Assembly (NCBI RefSeq): GCF_025420585.1
Contig: NZ_JAOEGB010000007.1
Location: 1-64,000, forward strand
DNA: 64,000 nucleotides
Source of the DNA: Planotetraspora sp. A-T 1434
GTDB lineage: Bacteria; Actinomycetota; Actinomycetes; Streptosporangiales; Streptosporangiaceae
Direction of reading: 5' to 3'
Both the position numbers and the translations under genes were made by a program. Below, in pieces: positions 24,399 through 32,375 of this stretch (position 1 is its first letter; each line of letters begins with the position of its first letter). The notes beneath the pieces were generated by a model that saw only the letters and a program-made list of their open reading frames with translations, searched no databases and was not told the origin of the DNA.

Positions 24399-26147
24399 TC
24401 AGGCACCGGGCGCGGAGGCCGCCACCAGACCGGGCCTGACGATGAGGATATGGCTGTTGGCATGCCGTTCCAGCTGGTGGGCGGCGCCGGCGTCCATCAT
24501 GGCCGCGATCCCGCCGTGGGTCGGCGCGCCGATCACGATGACCCGTGCCCCGATCTGGTTGGCGTGGTCGGCCACCATCCGTCCCGCTCCCCCGTGCTGA
24601 ACCGAGCCGAGGAGCACGTGGCCGACGGCGGGCACGTCGCCGGCCGCCAGCTGCTCAAGGTGCGTCCGCACGGTGGCCCGGGCCGCGTCGAGGCTCTCGC
24701 CCTCGTCGGCCGCCTCGCTGGTCACGGCGCCCTCCCTCGCGTGGATCAGGTGGACGGGCCGTCCGGTCAGCGACGCGAGCCGAGCCGCGGCGGCGGTGAC
24801 CTCCGTGGCGATCGGGGTGTCGTCGATGGCGGCCACGATCGGGGCCGTGATCAGGGGCGCGGCGCCCTCGTGGCGGCCGCCGCCGTACGGCATGCCGCCG
24901 TCCACGGCGACGAGGCGCACCGGCGGGATGGGGGGCTCGATCACTTCGTCGACGCCCTCGGCCTGTACGCGCTCGGCCTGGACGAGATGCTTGTGCGCGG
25001 TGGTGAGGATCAGGATGCCGACGACGAGCACCCCGGCTCCGATGTAGAAGGGGACGTGCAGGTTGGTGTGCTCCACCAGCTTGCCGGCGACGAAGGGGGC
25101 CAGACCTCCGCCGATGAAGCGGACGAACCCGTAGGCAGCCGAGGCGATCGGGCGCTCGACCGAAGAGACGGTCATGACGGCCTGCGTGGTGACCGTGTTG
25201 TTCACGCCGATGAAGATGCCCGCCACGACGACGGCGGCGATCAGCACGGCCGGGTGCGTCGTCCAGATCGCGATGACCAGCACGGTGACGGCGAACAGAG
25301 CAAGATTGACGTACAGCGTGCGGGCGATGCCGAACCGGCTCTGCAGCCACGGGGCTCCGAAGACGGCGAAGATCGCGACCAGCACGCCCCAGCCGGTGAA
25401 GACGAAGCCGAGCTGGATGGCGTCGAGGCCCATCGGGAACGGCGCGTAGCCGAGGACGGTGAAGAACGCCCAGTTGTAGCAGAGCGCGGTCAGAGACATC
25501 GTGAGCAGGCCGCGGTGCCGCAGCGCGCGCAGGGGCGCCACCAGGCTGGTCTTGTGCGCCGGACGCGGTGTCGGGCTGACCAGCACGACCGTCGCGATCG
25601 CCGCGATGGCCATCAGGATCGCGACCCCGTAGAACGGGCCGCGCCAGCTGATGTTGCCGAGCAGTCCGCCGAGCAGCGGGCCGACCGCGATGCCCAGCCC
25701 CAGCGCGGCCTCGTACAGGATGATCGCTCCGGCGAACCCGCCGCTGGCCGAGCTGATGATCACGGCCAGGGAGGTGGCGATGAAGAGCGCGTTGCCGACT
25801 CCCCATCCCGCGCGGAATCCGACGATCTCGCCGATGCCGGGCGAGGCGCCGGCCAGCGCGCTGAAGACCACGATGAGCGCGAGGCCTGCCAGCAGGGTGC
25901 GCTTGGCGCCGATGCGGCTGGAGACCCAGCCGGTGATCAGCATGGCGACCGCGGTCACGACCAGGTAGCTCGTGAACAGCAGCGTGACCTGGCTGGGCGT
26001 CGCGTTCAGCTCATGGGAGATCGCCGGCAGGATCGGGTCCACCAGCCCGATCCCCATGAACGACACCACGCAGGCGAAGGCGACCGCGAACACCGCTTTC
26101 GGCTGCTTGAACGGGCTCACGCCCGCGCCGGCGGCATGACCACTCAT
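24399..26147 (-). CDS. MFS transporter fused to a universal stress protein domain
   Basis: A 582-residue protein. Residues 15-395 form a 12-helix major facilitator of the drug:H+ antiporter type, starting FAVAFACVVSFMGIGLVDPI with the loop-2 motif GWVSSRIGAKRTLLAG. After a linker (about 395-430) comes a C-terminal Usp-like domain of about 145 residues: APIVAAIDDTPIATEV, AARLASLTGRPVHLIHAR, ARVIVIGAPTHGG and SHILIVRPG. GGAG lies 7 bp before ATG 26147. It follows the MarR gene by 31 bp in the same direction, the usual arrangement of a MarR-controlled exporter. The stress domain may sense adenine nucleotides and gate transport; that is inference. Confidence 0.9.
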   Translation of the reverse strand: MSGHAAGAGVSPFKQPKAVFAVAFACVVSFMGIGLVDPILPAISHELNATPSQVTLLFTSYLVVTAVAMLITGWVSSRIGAKRTLLAGLALIVVFSALAGASPGIGEIVGFRAGWGVGNALFIATSLAVIISSASGGFAGAIILYEAALGLGIAVGPLLGGLLGNISWRGPFYGVAILMAIAAIATVVLVSPTPRPAHKTSLVAPLRALRHRGLLTMSLTALCYNWAFFTVLGYAPFPMGLDAIQLGFVFTGWGVLVAIFAVFGAPWLQSRFGIARTLYVNLALFAVTVLVIAIWTTHPAVLIAAVVVAGIFIGVNNTVTTQAVMTVSSVERPIASAAYGFVRFIGGGLAPFVAGKLVEHTNLHVPFYIGAGVLVVGILILTTAHKHLVQAERVQAEGVDEVIEPPIPPVRLVAVDGGMPYGGGRHEGAAPLITAPIVAAIDDTPIATEVTAAAARLASLTGRPVHLIHAREGAVTSEAADEGESLDAARATVRTHLEQLAAGDVPAVGHVLLGSVQHGGAGRMVADHANQIGARVIVIGAPTHGGIAAMMDAGAAHQLERHANSHILIVRPGLVAASAPGA

Positions 26148-26178
26148 CAGCACGCTCCATATCGAGAACTTGGGGGAA

Positions 26179-26655
26179 TCAACGCGTCGGGCCGGTGCCC
26201 GGGCGCTCGTCGGGGACCAGGCGCGCGAGGCCGGAGATGGCGGGCAGGGCCGCGACGAGGCCGGCGCGCTCGGCCTCGTCGAGCTGGGACAGCAACTCCG
26301 CCAGCATGGCCATGCGAGCCTGCCGTCGCTTGGTGTTCACGGCGCGACCGGTGTCTGTGATGTGCACCAGCACGACCCGTCCGTCCTCCGGATCACGTGC
26401 GCGTACGGCGAGGCCGGCCTCCTGCAGGCGGGAGACGAGCTGCGTCATGGCGGGCTGGGTCACGCCCTCCCGCGCCGCCAGATCGGTCAGCCGCCACGGC
26501 CCCGACCGCTCCAGGCTGGCCAGCGTCGCAGCAGCGGTGAGCGACAGGTCGCCTCGCGAGCCGAGCCGCAAGAACAGGCGGGCGAGTTGTTCCAGCGCCG
26601 CGCTGATCTCCGCGACGGGAAGGTCGCCCGGGCTGCCACCCGTCTCCATATCCAT
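26179..26655 (-). CDS. MarR-family transcriptional regulator
   Basis: A 158-residue winged-helix protein: EISAALEQLARLFLRLGS dimer helix, LTAAATLASLERSGPWRLTDLA, recognition segment GVTQPAMTQLVSRLQEAGL, and the wing RARDPEDGRVVLVHITDTG. It should repress itself and the adjacent MFS-Usp exporter. The start codon lies within a perfect palindrome, and no ribosome site precedes it, so the transcript may be leaderless, with TATAAG (minus strand) as a -10 element 8-13 bases upstream of the ATG. An alternative ATG lies two codons downstream. Confidence 0.9.
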   Translation of the reverse strand: MDMETGGSPGDLPVAEISAALEQLARLFLRLGSRGDLSLTAAATLASLERSGPWRLTDLAAREGVTQPAMTQLVSRLQEAGLAVRARDPEDGRVVLVHITDTGRAVNTKRRQARMAMLAELLSQLDEAERAGLVAALPAISGLARLVPDERPGTGPTR

Positions 26656-26666
26656 AAGTAACTTAT
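26654..26666. promoter_or_regulatory. MarR operator overlapping its own start codon
   Basis: ATAAGTAACTTAT is a perfect 13-bp palindrome with a single central base. It covers the first bases of the marR coding region (start at 26655) and the presumed -10 box, so binding would block transcription of marR and the MFS gene. A weaker half-site (TAGGTTATGTA) lies next to it at 26672-26682. Confidence 0.65.
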
Positions 26667-26735
26667 ATCAGTAGGTTATGTATATGGCGACGGGGGAGCA
26701 GGGAACATGGCGGTGTGCGGGGGCAGAAGTTGTGA

Positions 26736-27980
26736 TCACCAGGTCACCGGGAGCTCGTACACGCCGTAGACCAGCCCGTCGTGCTTGAACGGCACCTGAT
26801 CGAGGTCGACGGCGAGCCGCAGGCCAGGGACGCGCCGGAAGAGCGTGCCGTACGCGACCTGAAGCTCGACTCTGGCCAGCGCCTGCCCCAGGCACTGATG
26901 CACCCCGAAGCCGAAGGCCAGGTGGCCGCGCGCGTCGCGCTGGACGTCCAACCGGTCGGGATCGGTGAACACCTCCTCGTCCCGGTTGCCCGCGTCAGAG
27001 GGGAAGATGACCCCGTCCCCCGCGTGGATGAGCTGGCCGTGGAGGTCGATGTCCGCAAGGGCGACCCTGCGCCGTCCAGACTGGAGGATGGTCAGATAGC
27101 GCAGCAGCTCCTCGACCGCGCCGGCGATGAGCGTGGGGTCGTCGCAGTCGCGCAGCGCGGCGAGCTGACCGGGGTGCTCCAGGAGCGCCAGCGTGCCGAG
27201 CGCGATCATGTTCGCGGTGGTCTCATGGCCGGCGACGAGTAACAGCATGCCCATGGCCGCCGCTTCGCGCTGCGGCAGGTTCCCGGTCGCGACCTGCTCG
27301 ACGGCCAGCTTCGACAGCAGGTCCTGCGTGGGGTTGGCCAGCTTCGTGGCGACCAGGCGGTCCAGGTAGCCGATCAGCTCGCTCTGGGCCGCCGCGCTCC
27401 TTTCCGGCGCCTGGTCACGGCTGACGAGAATCCTGCTGTTGTGCTGGAAGAAGCCGTGATCGGCGTACGGCACGCCGAGCAGTTCGCAGATCACCTTCGA
27501 CGGCACAGGCAGGGCGAACGCCTCGACGAGGTCGACCGGCTTCGGGCCGGACAGCATGTCGTCGATCAGGCAGTCCGTGATCCGCTGAATCACCGGCCGC
27601 AGCGTCTCGGCCCGCTTGACGGTGAACAGGGCCGTCACCATGCGGCGCAGCCGGGCGTGCTCGGGGTCGTCCATGCCGACGAAGCTTCGCGTCTGCCCTG
27701 TCCGCGCGGCGAGGCCCGCACTGGGGTGGGGGTAGCCCGCCAGTGTGATGTCGGCGCTGATCCGCGGATCGGCGAGCAGGGCTCGCTGGTCGGCGTAACG
27801 GGTGACCAGCCAGGGGGTGCTGCCGTCCCACAACCGGACCTTGGTGATCGCCGTCTCGGACTGTACGGCCCGCAGCTCAGGGGGCGGGTCGAAGGGGCAG
27901 CGGGCCGTCCGTGCCATCGGATAGTCCGGGATGGCTCCCGCTGACGCGGGCAACCCCAGTTCGACGGATTCTGCGTGCAT
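26736..27980 (-). CDS. Cytochrome P450 monooxygenase (CYP105/107-like class)
   Basis: A 414-residue soluble bacterial P450. The haem-binding loop FGFGVHQCLGQALA has the thiolate ligand Cys363. The I-helix oxygen-activation motif is AGHETTAN, and the K-helix reads EELLRY. The B'/C region has DPEHARLRRMVTALF. It needs ferredoxin partners, none of which is adjacent. ATG 27980 follows AAGG at 9 bp; a GTG three codons upstream is possible. Its promoter region contains three perfect 17-bp direct repeats. The substrate is unknown. Confidence 0.94.
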   Translation of the reverse strand: MHAESVELGLPASAGAIPDYPMARTARCPFDPPPELRAVQSETAITKVRLWDGSTPWLVTRYADQRALLADPRISADITLAGYPHPSAGLAARTGQTRSFVGMDDPEHARLRRMVTALFTVKRAETLRPVIQRITDCLIDDMLSGPKPVDLVEAFALPVPSKVICELLGVPYADHGFFQHNSRILVSRDQAPERSAAAQSELIGYLDRLVATKLANPTQDLLSKLAVEQVATGNLPQREAAAMGMLLLVAGHETTANMIALGTLALLEHPGQLAALRDCDDPTLIAGAVEELLRYLTILQSGRRRVALADIDLHGQLIHAGDGVIFPSDAGNRDEEVFTDPDRLDVQRDARGHLAFGFGVHQCLGQALARVELQVAYGTLFRRVPGLRLAVDLDQVPFKHDGLVYGVYELPVTW

Positions 27981-28036
27981 CTGTTCCACCTTTCACGAGG
28001 CTGTTCGGTGGTGATCCACTTCGCGGCGGATGCCCT

Positions 28037-28087
28037 ATGCACCCGGATACGGCATGCACCCGGATACGGCATGCACCCGGATACGGC
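28037..28087. repeat. Three perfect tandem copies of a 17-bp element upstream of the P450 gene
   Basis: ATGCACCCGGATACGGC occurs at 28037-28053, 28054-28070 and 28071-28087 without any mismatch. Each copy contains CCG-GATA-CGG, an inverted pair of triplets. The array starts 57 bp upstream of the P450 start codon and ends 32 bp beyond the stop of the PhoD gene. Confidence 0.85.
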
Positions 28088-28118
28088 GGCCCACTCAATG
28101 AGAGCGCGGGTGCTGAGA

Positions 28119-29657
28119 TCAGTCCAGGCGCTCGGCGTAGTGATCTCCGTCCAGCACCTCGAAGACCGCTTGCGTCATAGCGGGCGCGGCGGATGACGCG
28201 GGATCGACGACGACCCGAAGCGTCATGGTGACGCGACCGTGCGTCAGGTCGCATCGGATATATCCTCGCCAGTCACCGCTGTAGTAGCGACAGTGGGGGT
28301 TGGCGCTGAGCTGCTCTTCGGTGAGCAGTTGGCCTTTGGCCGGAGAACTGATCGATGTGCCGACGAACTCGGGAGCCACGATGTCCCCCGGCCCGAACCG
28401 GAGATCGTTCACGAAGTTGGCGTGCGCGTCGCCGGTGATGACGACGGGATTGCTGACGCGGTTGTCCCGCAGGTAGCGCAGAAGGCGGCCGCGAGCCGCC
28501 GGGTAGGCGGCCCACGTGTCGCCGGACAGGCGCGGGCTCACCGGGCCGCCGGTGGAGAAGTCGGCCATCATCACACTGTTGGCGAGCACATTCCACCGCG
28601 CCCGGGAGTCGGCGAGCGAGCGCCGGAGCCACTGCTCCTGGTCCGCGCCGAGGATGTGACGATCGGGATCCTCCCGGCCCGTGCATACGGGAACGGCGAG
28701 ACTGCCGTCGATCGAGGGCCCCATCCCTGGCGCGCAGGGCGGCGCGTCGCGATGCTGGCGCGTGTCGAGCACATGAAAGGCCGCCAGGTCGCCGAACCCT
28801 ATCCGCCGATGCACCCGCAGCTTCGATCCGTACGGCAGGGCGGTCGCGGGCACCGGCATGTGCTCGTACCAGGCCCGGTACGCGGCCGCCCGTCGCCGGC
28901 GCAGGGCCATCGTGTCCGCCGCGTTCAATGAGTGGTAGCCGGCGTAGTTGTTCTCCACCTCGTGATCGTCAAAGGTCACCACGAAGGGACAGGCGGCGTG
29001 GGCGGCCTGCAGGTCAGGTGAGCTCTTGTAGAGCGCGTACAGGGCTCGGTAGTCGGAGAGCTCGCGGATGTCCCGGTTCTCGTAGATGTAGTCACCGAGA
29101 TGGACGACCAGGTCGACGCCCTCGTCGATCAATCCGAGGTAGGAGGAGTATCTCCCACTGGCGGTGCGCTTCTGGCAGGACACGAACGCGAACGCCAACG
29201 CCTGGGCGGATCGATCTGGCACTGTACGGAACCTGCCGGTAGCGCTGATCTCCCCTGCCGCCCGGAATCGGTAGAAGTGCTCCGTGTCCGCCGCAAGCCC
29301 GGCCACCTCGGCATGGACGGAGTGGGCCAACTCCGGGAACGCGGCGGCGGTGCCCTCCCGGGCGATCCGGCTGAACGCGGAGTCGGTCGCCACCTGCCAG
29401 TCGACGTTGACGGGCCCGGAGATGGGCTCCGCTCCGAAGGGGGCAGGGGCCAGCCGCGTCCACAGCACCGCGCCATCGGGCCTCGGATCGCCGGACGCCA
29501 CCCCCAGCGTGAACGGGTAGCCGGTCAGGCGACGCCGGGCGAAGATCGCCGGTCCCGCCTGACTCGTGGCCGCGAGGACGGCCAGGCCAGAGAAAGCATG
29601 GATGAGCTCACGACGACTGGCGAACCGCTCAAAATCCGCATCAATGCCCCTTTCCAC
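28119..29657 (-). CDS. Tat-exported alkaline phosphatase D (PhoD)-family phosphodiesterase/phosphatase
   Basis: A 512-residue protein. The Tat signal is SRRELIHAFSGLAVLAA at about residues 15-31. An N-terminal fibronectin-like domain (LGVASGDPRPDGAVLWTRL) is followed by the metallophosphatase domain with metal ligands in VVHLGDYIYEN, VVTFDDHEVENNYAG, SVMMADFS and VVITGDAHANFV. It acts outside the cell on phosphodiesters or phosphomonoesters such as teichoic acids. GTG 29657 is chosen because GGGGAGAAGG lies at ideal spacing; earlier in-frame starts lack one. Confidence 0.9.
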   Translation of the reverse strand: MERGIDADFERFASRRELIHAFSGLAVLAATSQAGPAIFARRRLTGYPFTLGVASGDPRPDGAVLWTRLAPAPFGAEPISGPVNVDWQVATDSAFSRIAREGTAAAFPELAHSVHAEVAGLAADTEHFYRFRAAGEISATGRFRTVPDRSAQALAFAFVSCQKRTASGRYSSYLGLIDEGVDLVVHLGDYIYENRDIRELSDYRALYALYKSSPDLQAAHAACPFVVTFDDHEVENNYAGYHSLNAADTMALRRRRAAAYRAWYEHMPVPATALPYGSKLRVHRRIGFGDLAAFHVLDTRQHRDAPPCAPGMGPSIDGSLAVPVCTGREDPDRHILGADQEQWLRRSLADSRARWNVLANSVMMADFSTGGPVSPRLSGDTWAAYPAARGRLLRYLRDNRVSNPVVITGDAHANFVNDLRFGPGDIVAPEFVGTSISSPAKGQLLTEEQLSANPHCRYYSGDWRGYIRCDLTHGRVTMTLRVVVDPASSAAPAMTQAVFEVLDGDHYAERLD

Positions 29658-30022
29658 GACCTTCTCCCCTATGCCCCCGCCCCATTGCATCGAGAAGCAT
29701 TGCAGGCCGAAGGGCTGATTCCCAGGAAGCCGCACGTTGGAGCGAGGCCGTGCCGCGGCAGGAACTGGAGCATCAGGCGCCTGCGATTCGGAAAGTCAAG
29801 AGACGGCCTCGAACTCTCAACTAGAGTTAACGATCATCTAATCCGGCACCCGACATGCAGGTGATCAATGGCTCCGCCGCCACTGAAAGCGGACTACGGC
29901 TTCTCACCGATCTCCGTGACGAGTTCGTACAGCGGATGGCTCAGCCTGAACCGCTGGAGTGACCCGTCGCTGACGGCCCGCCGGGCACGCTGAGCGCATC
30001 AGAAGCGAAAGAAAGAGGAAAC
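29658..30022. other. Intergenic region with possible gene remnant and an inverted repeat
   Basis: 365 bp between the PhoD start and the microprotein. A 35-codon frame at 29855-29962 (starting MQVINGSAATESGLRLL) looks protein-like but has no ribosome site and may be the tail of a lost gene. An inverted repeat at 29812-29828 precedes it. Base composition is clearly less GC-rich than the surroundings from about 29800 on. Confidence 0.4.
29812..29828. promoter_or_regulatory. Inverted repeat AACTCT-N5-AGAGTT
   Basis: Perfect 6-bp arms at 29812-29817 and 29823-29828 with CAACT between, directly followed by AACGATCATC. The size fits a dimeric repressor or a MerR-type activator site. It lies upstream of the PhoD gene (155 bp) and of the possible remnant at 29855. 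Confidence 0.35.
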
Positions 30023-30148
30023 TTGACCAGAATTTTCTGGATTATCGTAGCGCTACTGTTAGCCGCCTTCCTATGGTGGCTCACTTCGAGTCCTGAACCG
30101 GCATCCGAAGTACATAAGGGCATCTTTGCCACCAAATTAGCAAATTAA
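30023..30148 (+). CDS. 41-residue AT-rich membrane microprotein with TTA codons
   Basis: TTG 30023 follows AGAGGAAAC and opens 41 codons ending in TAA. The product has one membrane helix (IFWIIVALLLAAFLWWL, residues 4-20) and a short polar tail (TSSPEPASEVHKGIF). Two of its codons are TTA, which is very rare in high-GC actinomycetes and read only by the bldA-type tRNA, and overall codon use is far more AT-rich than that of the neighbours. The ribosome site and membrane helix support a real gene. Function unknown. Confidence 0.5.
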   Translation: MTRIFWIIVALLLAAFLWWLTSSPEPASEVHKGIFATKLAN

Positions 30149-30360
30149 CGGAAATTCCGACTCCTAGGTCTTTCTGGCCGCGCGCCACGCTCGCCAGTTG
30201 ACCGTTCATCCTCGCTTGAGAACTATTCGCACAGCTTGTGTGGACCCGCGGTGACACCTCGGCCGGATATATCCCGATATGCGGCTAGGGTGGAAGGTCT
30301 GCATTCTCTGGTCACGCCGTCTTTCGTGTGCTGACCGGCCGCGCTGGGGGCACGAGCGAA

Positions 30361-30421
30361 ATCGACCATGACAATAGTGCTGTTATTTCGCGCGGATGAC
30401 AGCACTATCGTCATGATCGAT
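30361..30421. repeat. Long near-perfect inverted repeat (25-nt arms, 11-nt loop)
   Basis: Bases 30361-30385 pair with 30397-30421 with only three mismatches; the centre of each arm (GTGCTG/CAGCAC plus CATGAC/GTCATG) is almost exact. The element lies between the microprotein and the 3' end of the HATPase gene (30435, minus strand). It could be a bidirectional terminator, a processed RNA hairpin or the trace of a small mobile element. No transposase is adjacent. Confidence 0.7.
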
Positions 30422-30434
30422 GCGGGAAGAAACC

Positions 30435-30935
30435 TCAGGAGTCCAGGCCATGCGATGGCCCTCCGCCGGAGGTCGTTGGCCAGGCGACGAGCTGGAACCA
30501 GACGGACTTGCCGTAGGGGGTGAGCGCCCAGCCCCAGAGGTGGGAGAACGTCTGGACGATGGCGAGCCCCCGGCCACGGAGGTCGAGCTCGCCGGCCTGG
30601 CGTAGCCGGGGAAGCTTGCTGCAGGGGTCGTGGACGTCCACGACGAGTAGTTCCTTCTCCCGGCTGACCGTGACGCGGATCGTGCTCGTCGCGGGGACAC
30701 CGACTGAACCGTGTGTGAGCGCGTTGGTGATGAGCTCCGACGCCAGGAGTTCGGCGACTTCCGGGACGTCTTCAGCCGCGTCCCAATCGACGGCCACATC
30801 GCGCACGAACCGCCGAGCGGACGCTACGCATTTCTTGTTACGCGGCAGCCACTTCTCGCCCAGGACGGGAACGAGCCGGTCCGGCGTGTAGCGATATTCG
30901 GCCGGCACCATGCGGGCCACGATTGCCTCTGTCAT
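30435..30935 (-). CDS. HATPase_c anti-sigma/RsbW-like ATP-binding protein
   Basis: A 166-residue GHKL-fold protein. The N box is LASELITNALTHGS (residues about 64-77) and the G2 box is GRGLAIVQTF; the G1 box is degenerate (VDVHDPCSKLP lacks the usual DxGxG). Such proteins occur in large numbers in filamentous actinomycetes next to XRE (DUF5753) and DUF397 genes, as here, where the XRE gene is divergent. They are thought to take part in anti-sigma or developmental switching. Confidence 0.9.
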   Translation of the reverse strand: MTEAIVARMVPAEYRYTPDRLVPVLGEKWLPRNKKCVASARRFVRDVAVDWDAAEDVPEVAELLASELITNALTHGSVGVPATSTIRVTVSREKELLVVDVHDPCSKLPRLRQAGELDLRGRGLAIVQTFSHLWGWALTPYGKSVWFQLVAWPTTSGGGPSHGLDS

Positions 30936-30948
30936 CGACGTTCTCCCA

Positions 30949-30980
30949 GTCTCGGAATTTCACATCCAGACTGCCGAGAC
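30949..30980. promoter_or_regulatory. Inverted repeat in the HATPase/XRE divergent promoter
   Basis: GTCTCGG at 30949-30955 and CCGAGAC at 30974-30980 are exact inverses with an 18-bp spacer, placed just upstream of the HATPase start (30935) and 57 bp upstream of the XRE start. A natural candidate for autoregulation by the XRE protein. Confidence 0.45.
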
Positions 30981-31036
30981 CCGACTACTGTGAGTACGGA
31001 TTTCGTTACCAAGGCCGACATTTGAAGGCCGAAGCC

Positions 31037-31846
31037 ATGTCGTTGAACTCCGACGAGGGAGGCATTGTGGTCGATTCCTACTCGCCACAGGCGATATGGG
31101 GCAGGGAGCTGCGCCATTACAGGCAGGAGGCGGGGCTGACACAGGCTCAGCTCGCCCAGAAGGTCCATTTCAGCGAGTCCCTGATCAGCGGCATCGAGAC
31201 CGGCCAGCTTCCGGCCAGCCCCGAGTTCGCCCAGTGCTGTGACGAGGTCCTCACGACGGGTGGCTCCCTGCATCGCCTGCTCGACTGGCGGAAGGGGCAG
31301 GTCTTCCCCTCCTGGTTCGGAAAGTGGCGAGACAAGGAGCAGATCGCCACCACACTACGGACCTACGAACCGCTCGTGATCCCCGGCCTGCTCCAGACCG
31401 AGGCGTACGCCCGGGTCTTGCTGCGCGGTAACGAGGCAGCCGTGACGGCACGCCTGGATAGGCAACTCATCCTCACGCGTGAAGACCCACAACCACCGAC
31501 TTTCCGGTGCGTCATTGACGAGACCGTGCTGTACCGGCCGATCGGCGGGCCGGAGGTAATGCGTGGGCAGCTTCATCACTTGATCTCGATGGCCGGTTCA
31601 CGGCTGAGCGTCCAGATTGTCCCGCAGGGGATGCACTCGGGGTTGCTCGGAGGGTTCGGCATCGCGACGCTGGATGGCGGAAGCGACGTACTCTACGCGG
31701 AGACCGCCGTCCGGGGCATCACCACCAGCGACGCGGAGGATGTCACGGCAGCGATCGAGCGTTTCGAGGCCATCCGGACCGAGGCGCTACCGCTGAACAT
31801 GTCCCTTGACTTGATTAAGAGAACGGCGGAGGAAAGATGGACCTGA
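31037..31846 (+). CDS. XRE-family regulator with DUF5753 domain
   Basis: A 269-residue protein. The N-terminal lambda-repressor-like HTH (IWGRELRHYRQEAGLTQAQL, then ESLISGIETGQLPASPEF) is followed by a DUF5753 ligand or partner domain (LRTYEPLVIPGLLQTEAYAR, VIDETVLYRPIGGPEVM, VQIVPQGMHSGLLGGF). The family pairs with DUF397 proteins, and the DUF397 gene follows with a 10-bp overlap. ATG 31037 has GAAGG at 8 bp. In Streptomyces, paralogous pairs influence sporulation and antibiotic synthesis. Confidence 0.93.
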   Translation: MSLNSDEGGIVVDSYSPQAIWGRELRHYRQEAGLTQAQLAQKVHFSESLISGIETGQLPASPEFAQCCDEVLTTGGSLHRLLDWRKGQVFPSWFGKWRDKEQIATTLRTYEPLVIPGLLQTEAYARVLLRGNEAAVTARLDRQLILTREDPQPPTFRCVIDETVLYRPIGGPEVMRGQLHHLISMAGSRLSVQIVPQGMHSGLLGGFGIATLDGGSDVLYAETAVRGITTSDAEDVTAAIERFEAIRTEALPLNMSLDLIKRTAEERWT

Positions 31847-32118
31847 GCATGGCGCGCTGGCGCAAGTCGAGCTTCTCCGGTGACAACGGCGGCAACTGTG
31901 TGGAGATCGCGGAAGTGGCCGATGTGACCGACAGTTCTGATCAAACGGTCGGCCACGTCGATGGTCCTGGCCATAAGAGTGACCACAGCAGGCTGATCGC
32001 CGTACGGGACTCGAAAAACCCCGACGGCCCCAAGCTGTTCTTCACCCCGTCCGAATGGGCCGCCTTCGTCCAGGGCGTGAAGGCCGACGAGTTCAACGTC
32101 GCTCCCGGCGGATCGTGA
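31837..32118 (+). CDS. DUF397-family protein with a central insert
   Basis: A 93-residue protein. The DUF397 core is split: WRKSSFSGDNGGNCVEIAEV and VRDSKNPDGPKLFFTPSEW are both canonical, but about 25 residues rich in Asp, His and Ser (residues 29-54) lie between them where typical members (60-70 residues) have only a few. GGAGG lies 4 bp before ATG 31837, which overlaps the XRE gene. Expected to act together with the upstream XRE protein. Confidence 0.9.
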   Translation: MDLSMARWRKSSFSGDNGGNCVEIAEVADVTDSSDQTVGHVDGPGHKSDHSRLIAVRDSKNPDGPKLFFTPSEWAAFVQGVKADEFNVAPGGS

Positions 32119-32157
32119 CGAGGGTTCACCTCTGGCCGGGCGCTACCTGCCTCTAAA

Positions 32158-32343
32158 TCAGATCGGAGCCGCGCGCCGAGCCCCGCTAGGCCATGCTGGG
32201 TGGCGGGCAGGTCGGCCTGATGACCGGACGGTGGATGTCTGGTAGCGCTCGATGAGTTCCCGGACGTACAAGTCGGTCTCGGCGGCGCACGGGCAATGCC
32301 GTGCGACCGGCGCGTGTGGTGGGCAGTGCGCCGGAGGTGTCAT
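32158..32343 (-). CDS. Possible 61-residue Cys/His-rich small protein
   Basis: An ATG at 32343 opens 61 codons divergent from the metallophosphoesterase gene. The N-terminus is rich in Cys, His and Pro (MTPPAHCPPHAPVARHCPC), followed by a helix ETDLYVRELIERYQTS and a basic Pro-rich tail. No ribosome site is clear and no family is recognised. It fills an otherwise empty 257-bp gap. Confidence 0.3.
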   Translation of the reverse strand: MTPPAHCPPHAPVARHCPCAAETDLYVRELIERYQTSTVRSSGRPARHPAWPSGARRAAPI

Positions 32344-32375
32344 GATGCACGCACCCCCGACCGAGGAGTCCATCC

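Noticed and set aside
24450-26360. 636-codon ORF antisense to the MFS-Usp gene
   Set aside because: Highly charged, repetitive translation typical of an antisense frame.
28037-28087. Tandem repeats as a CRISPR array
   Set aside because: The units are contiguous, with no spacers, and there are only three.
26736-29657. Natural-product biosynthetic cluster around the P450
   Set aside because: No synthase, ferredoxin or tailoring enzymes are present next to it.
30361-30421. Inverted repeat as ends of an insertion sequence
   Set aside because: The arms are 11 bp apart, and no transposase or target duplication is seen; kept as a hairpin only.
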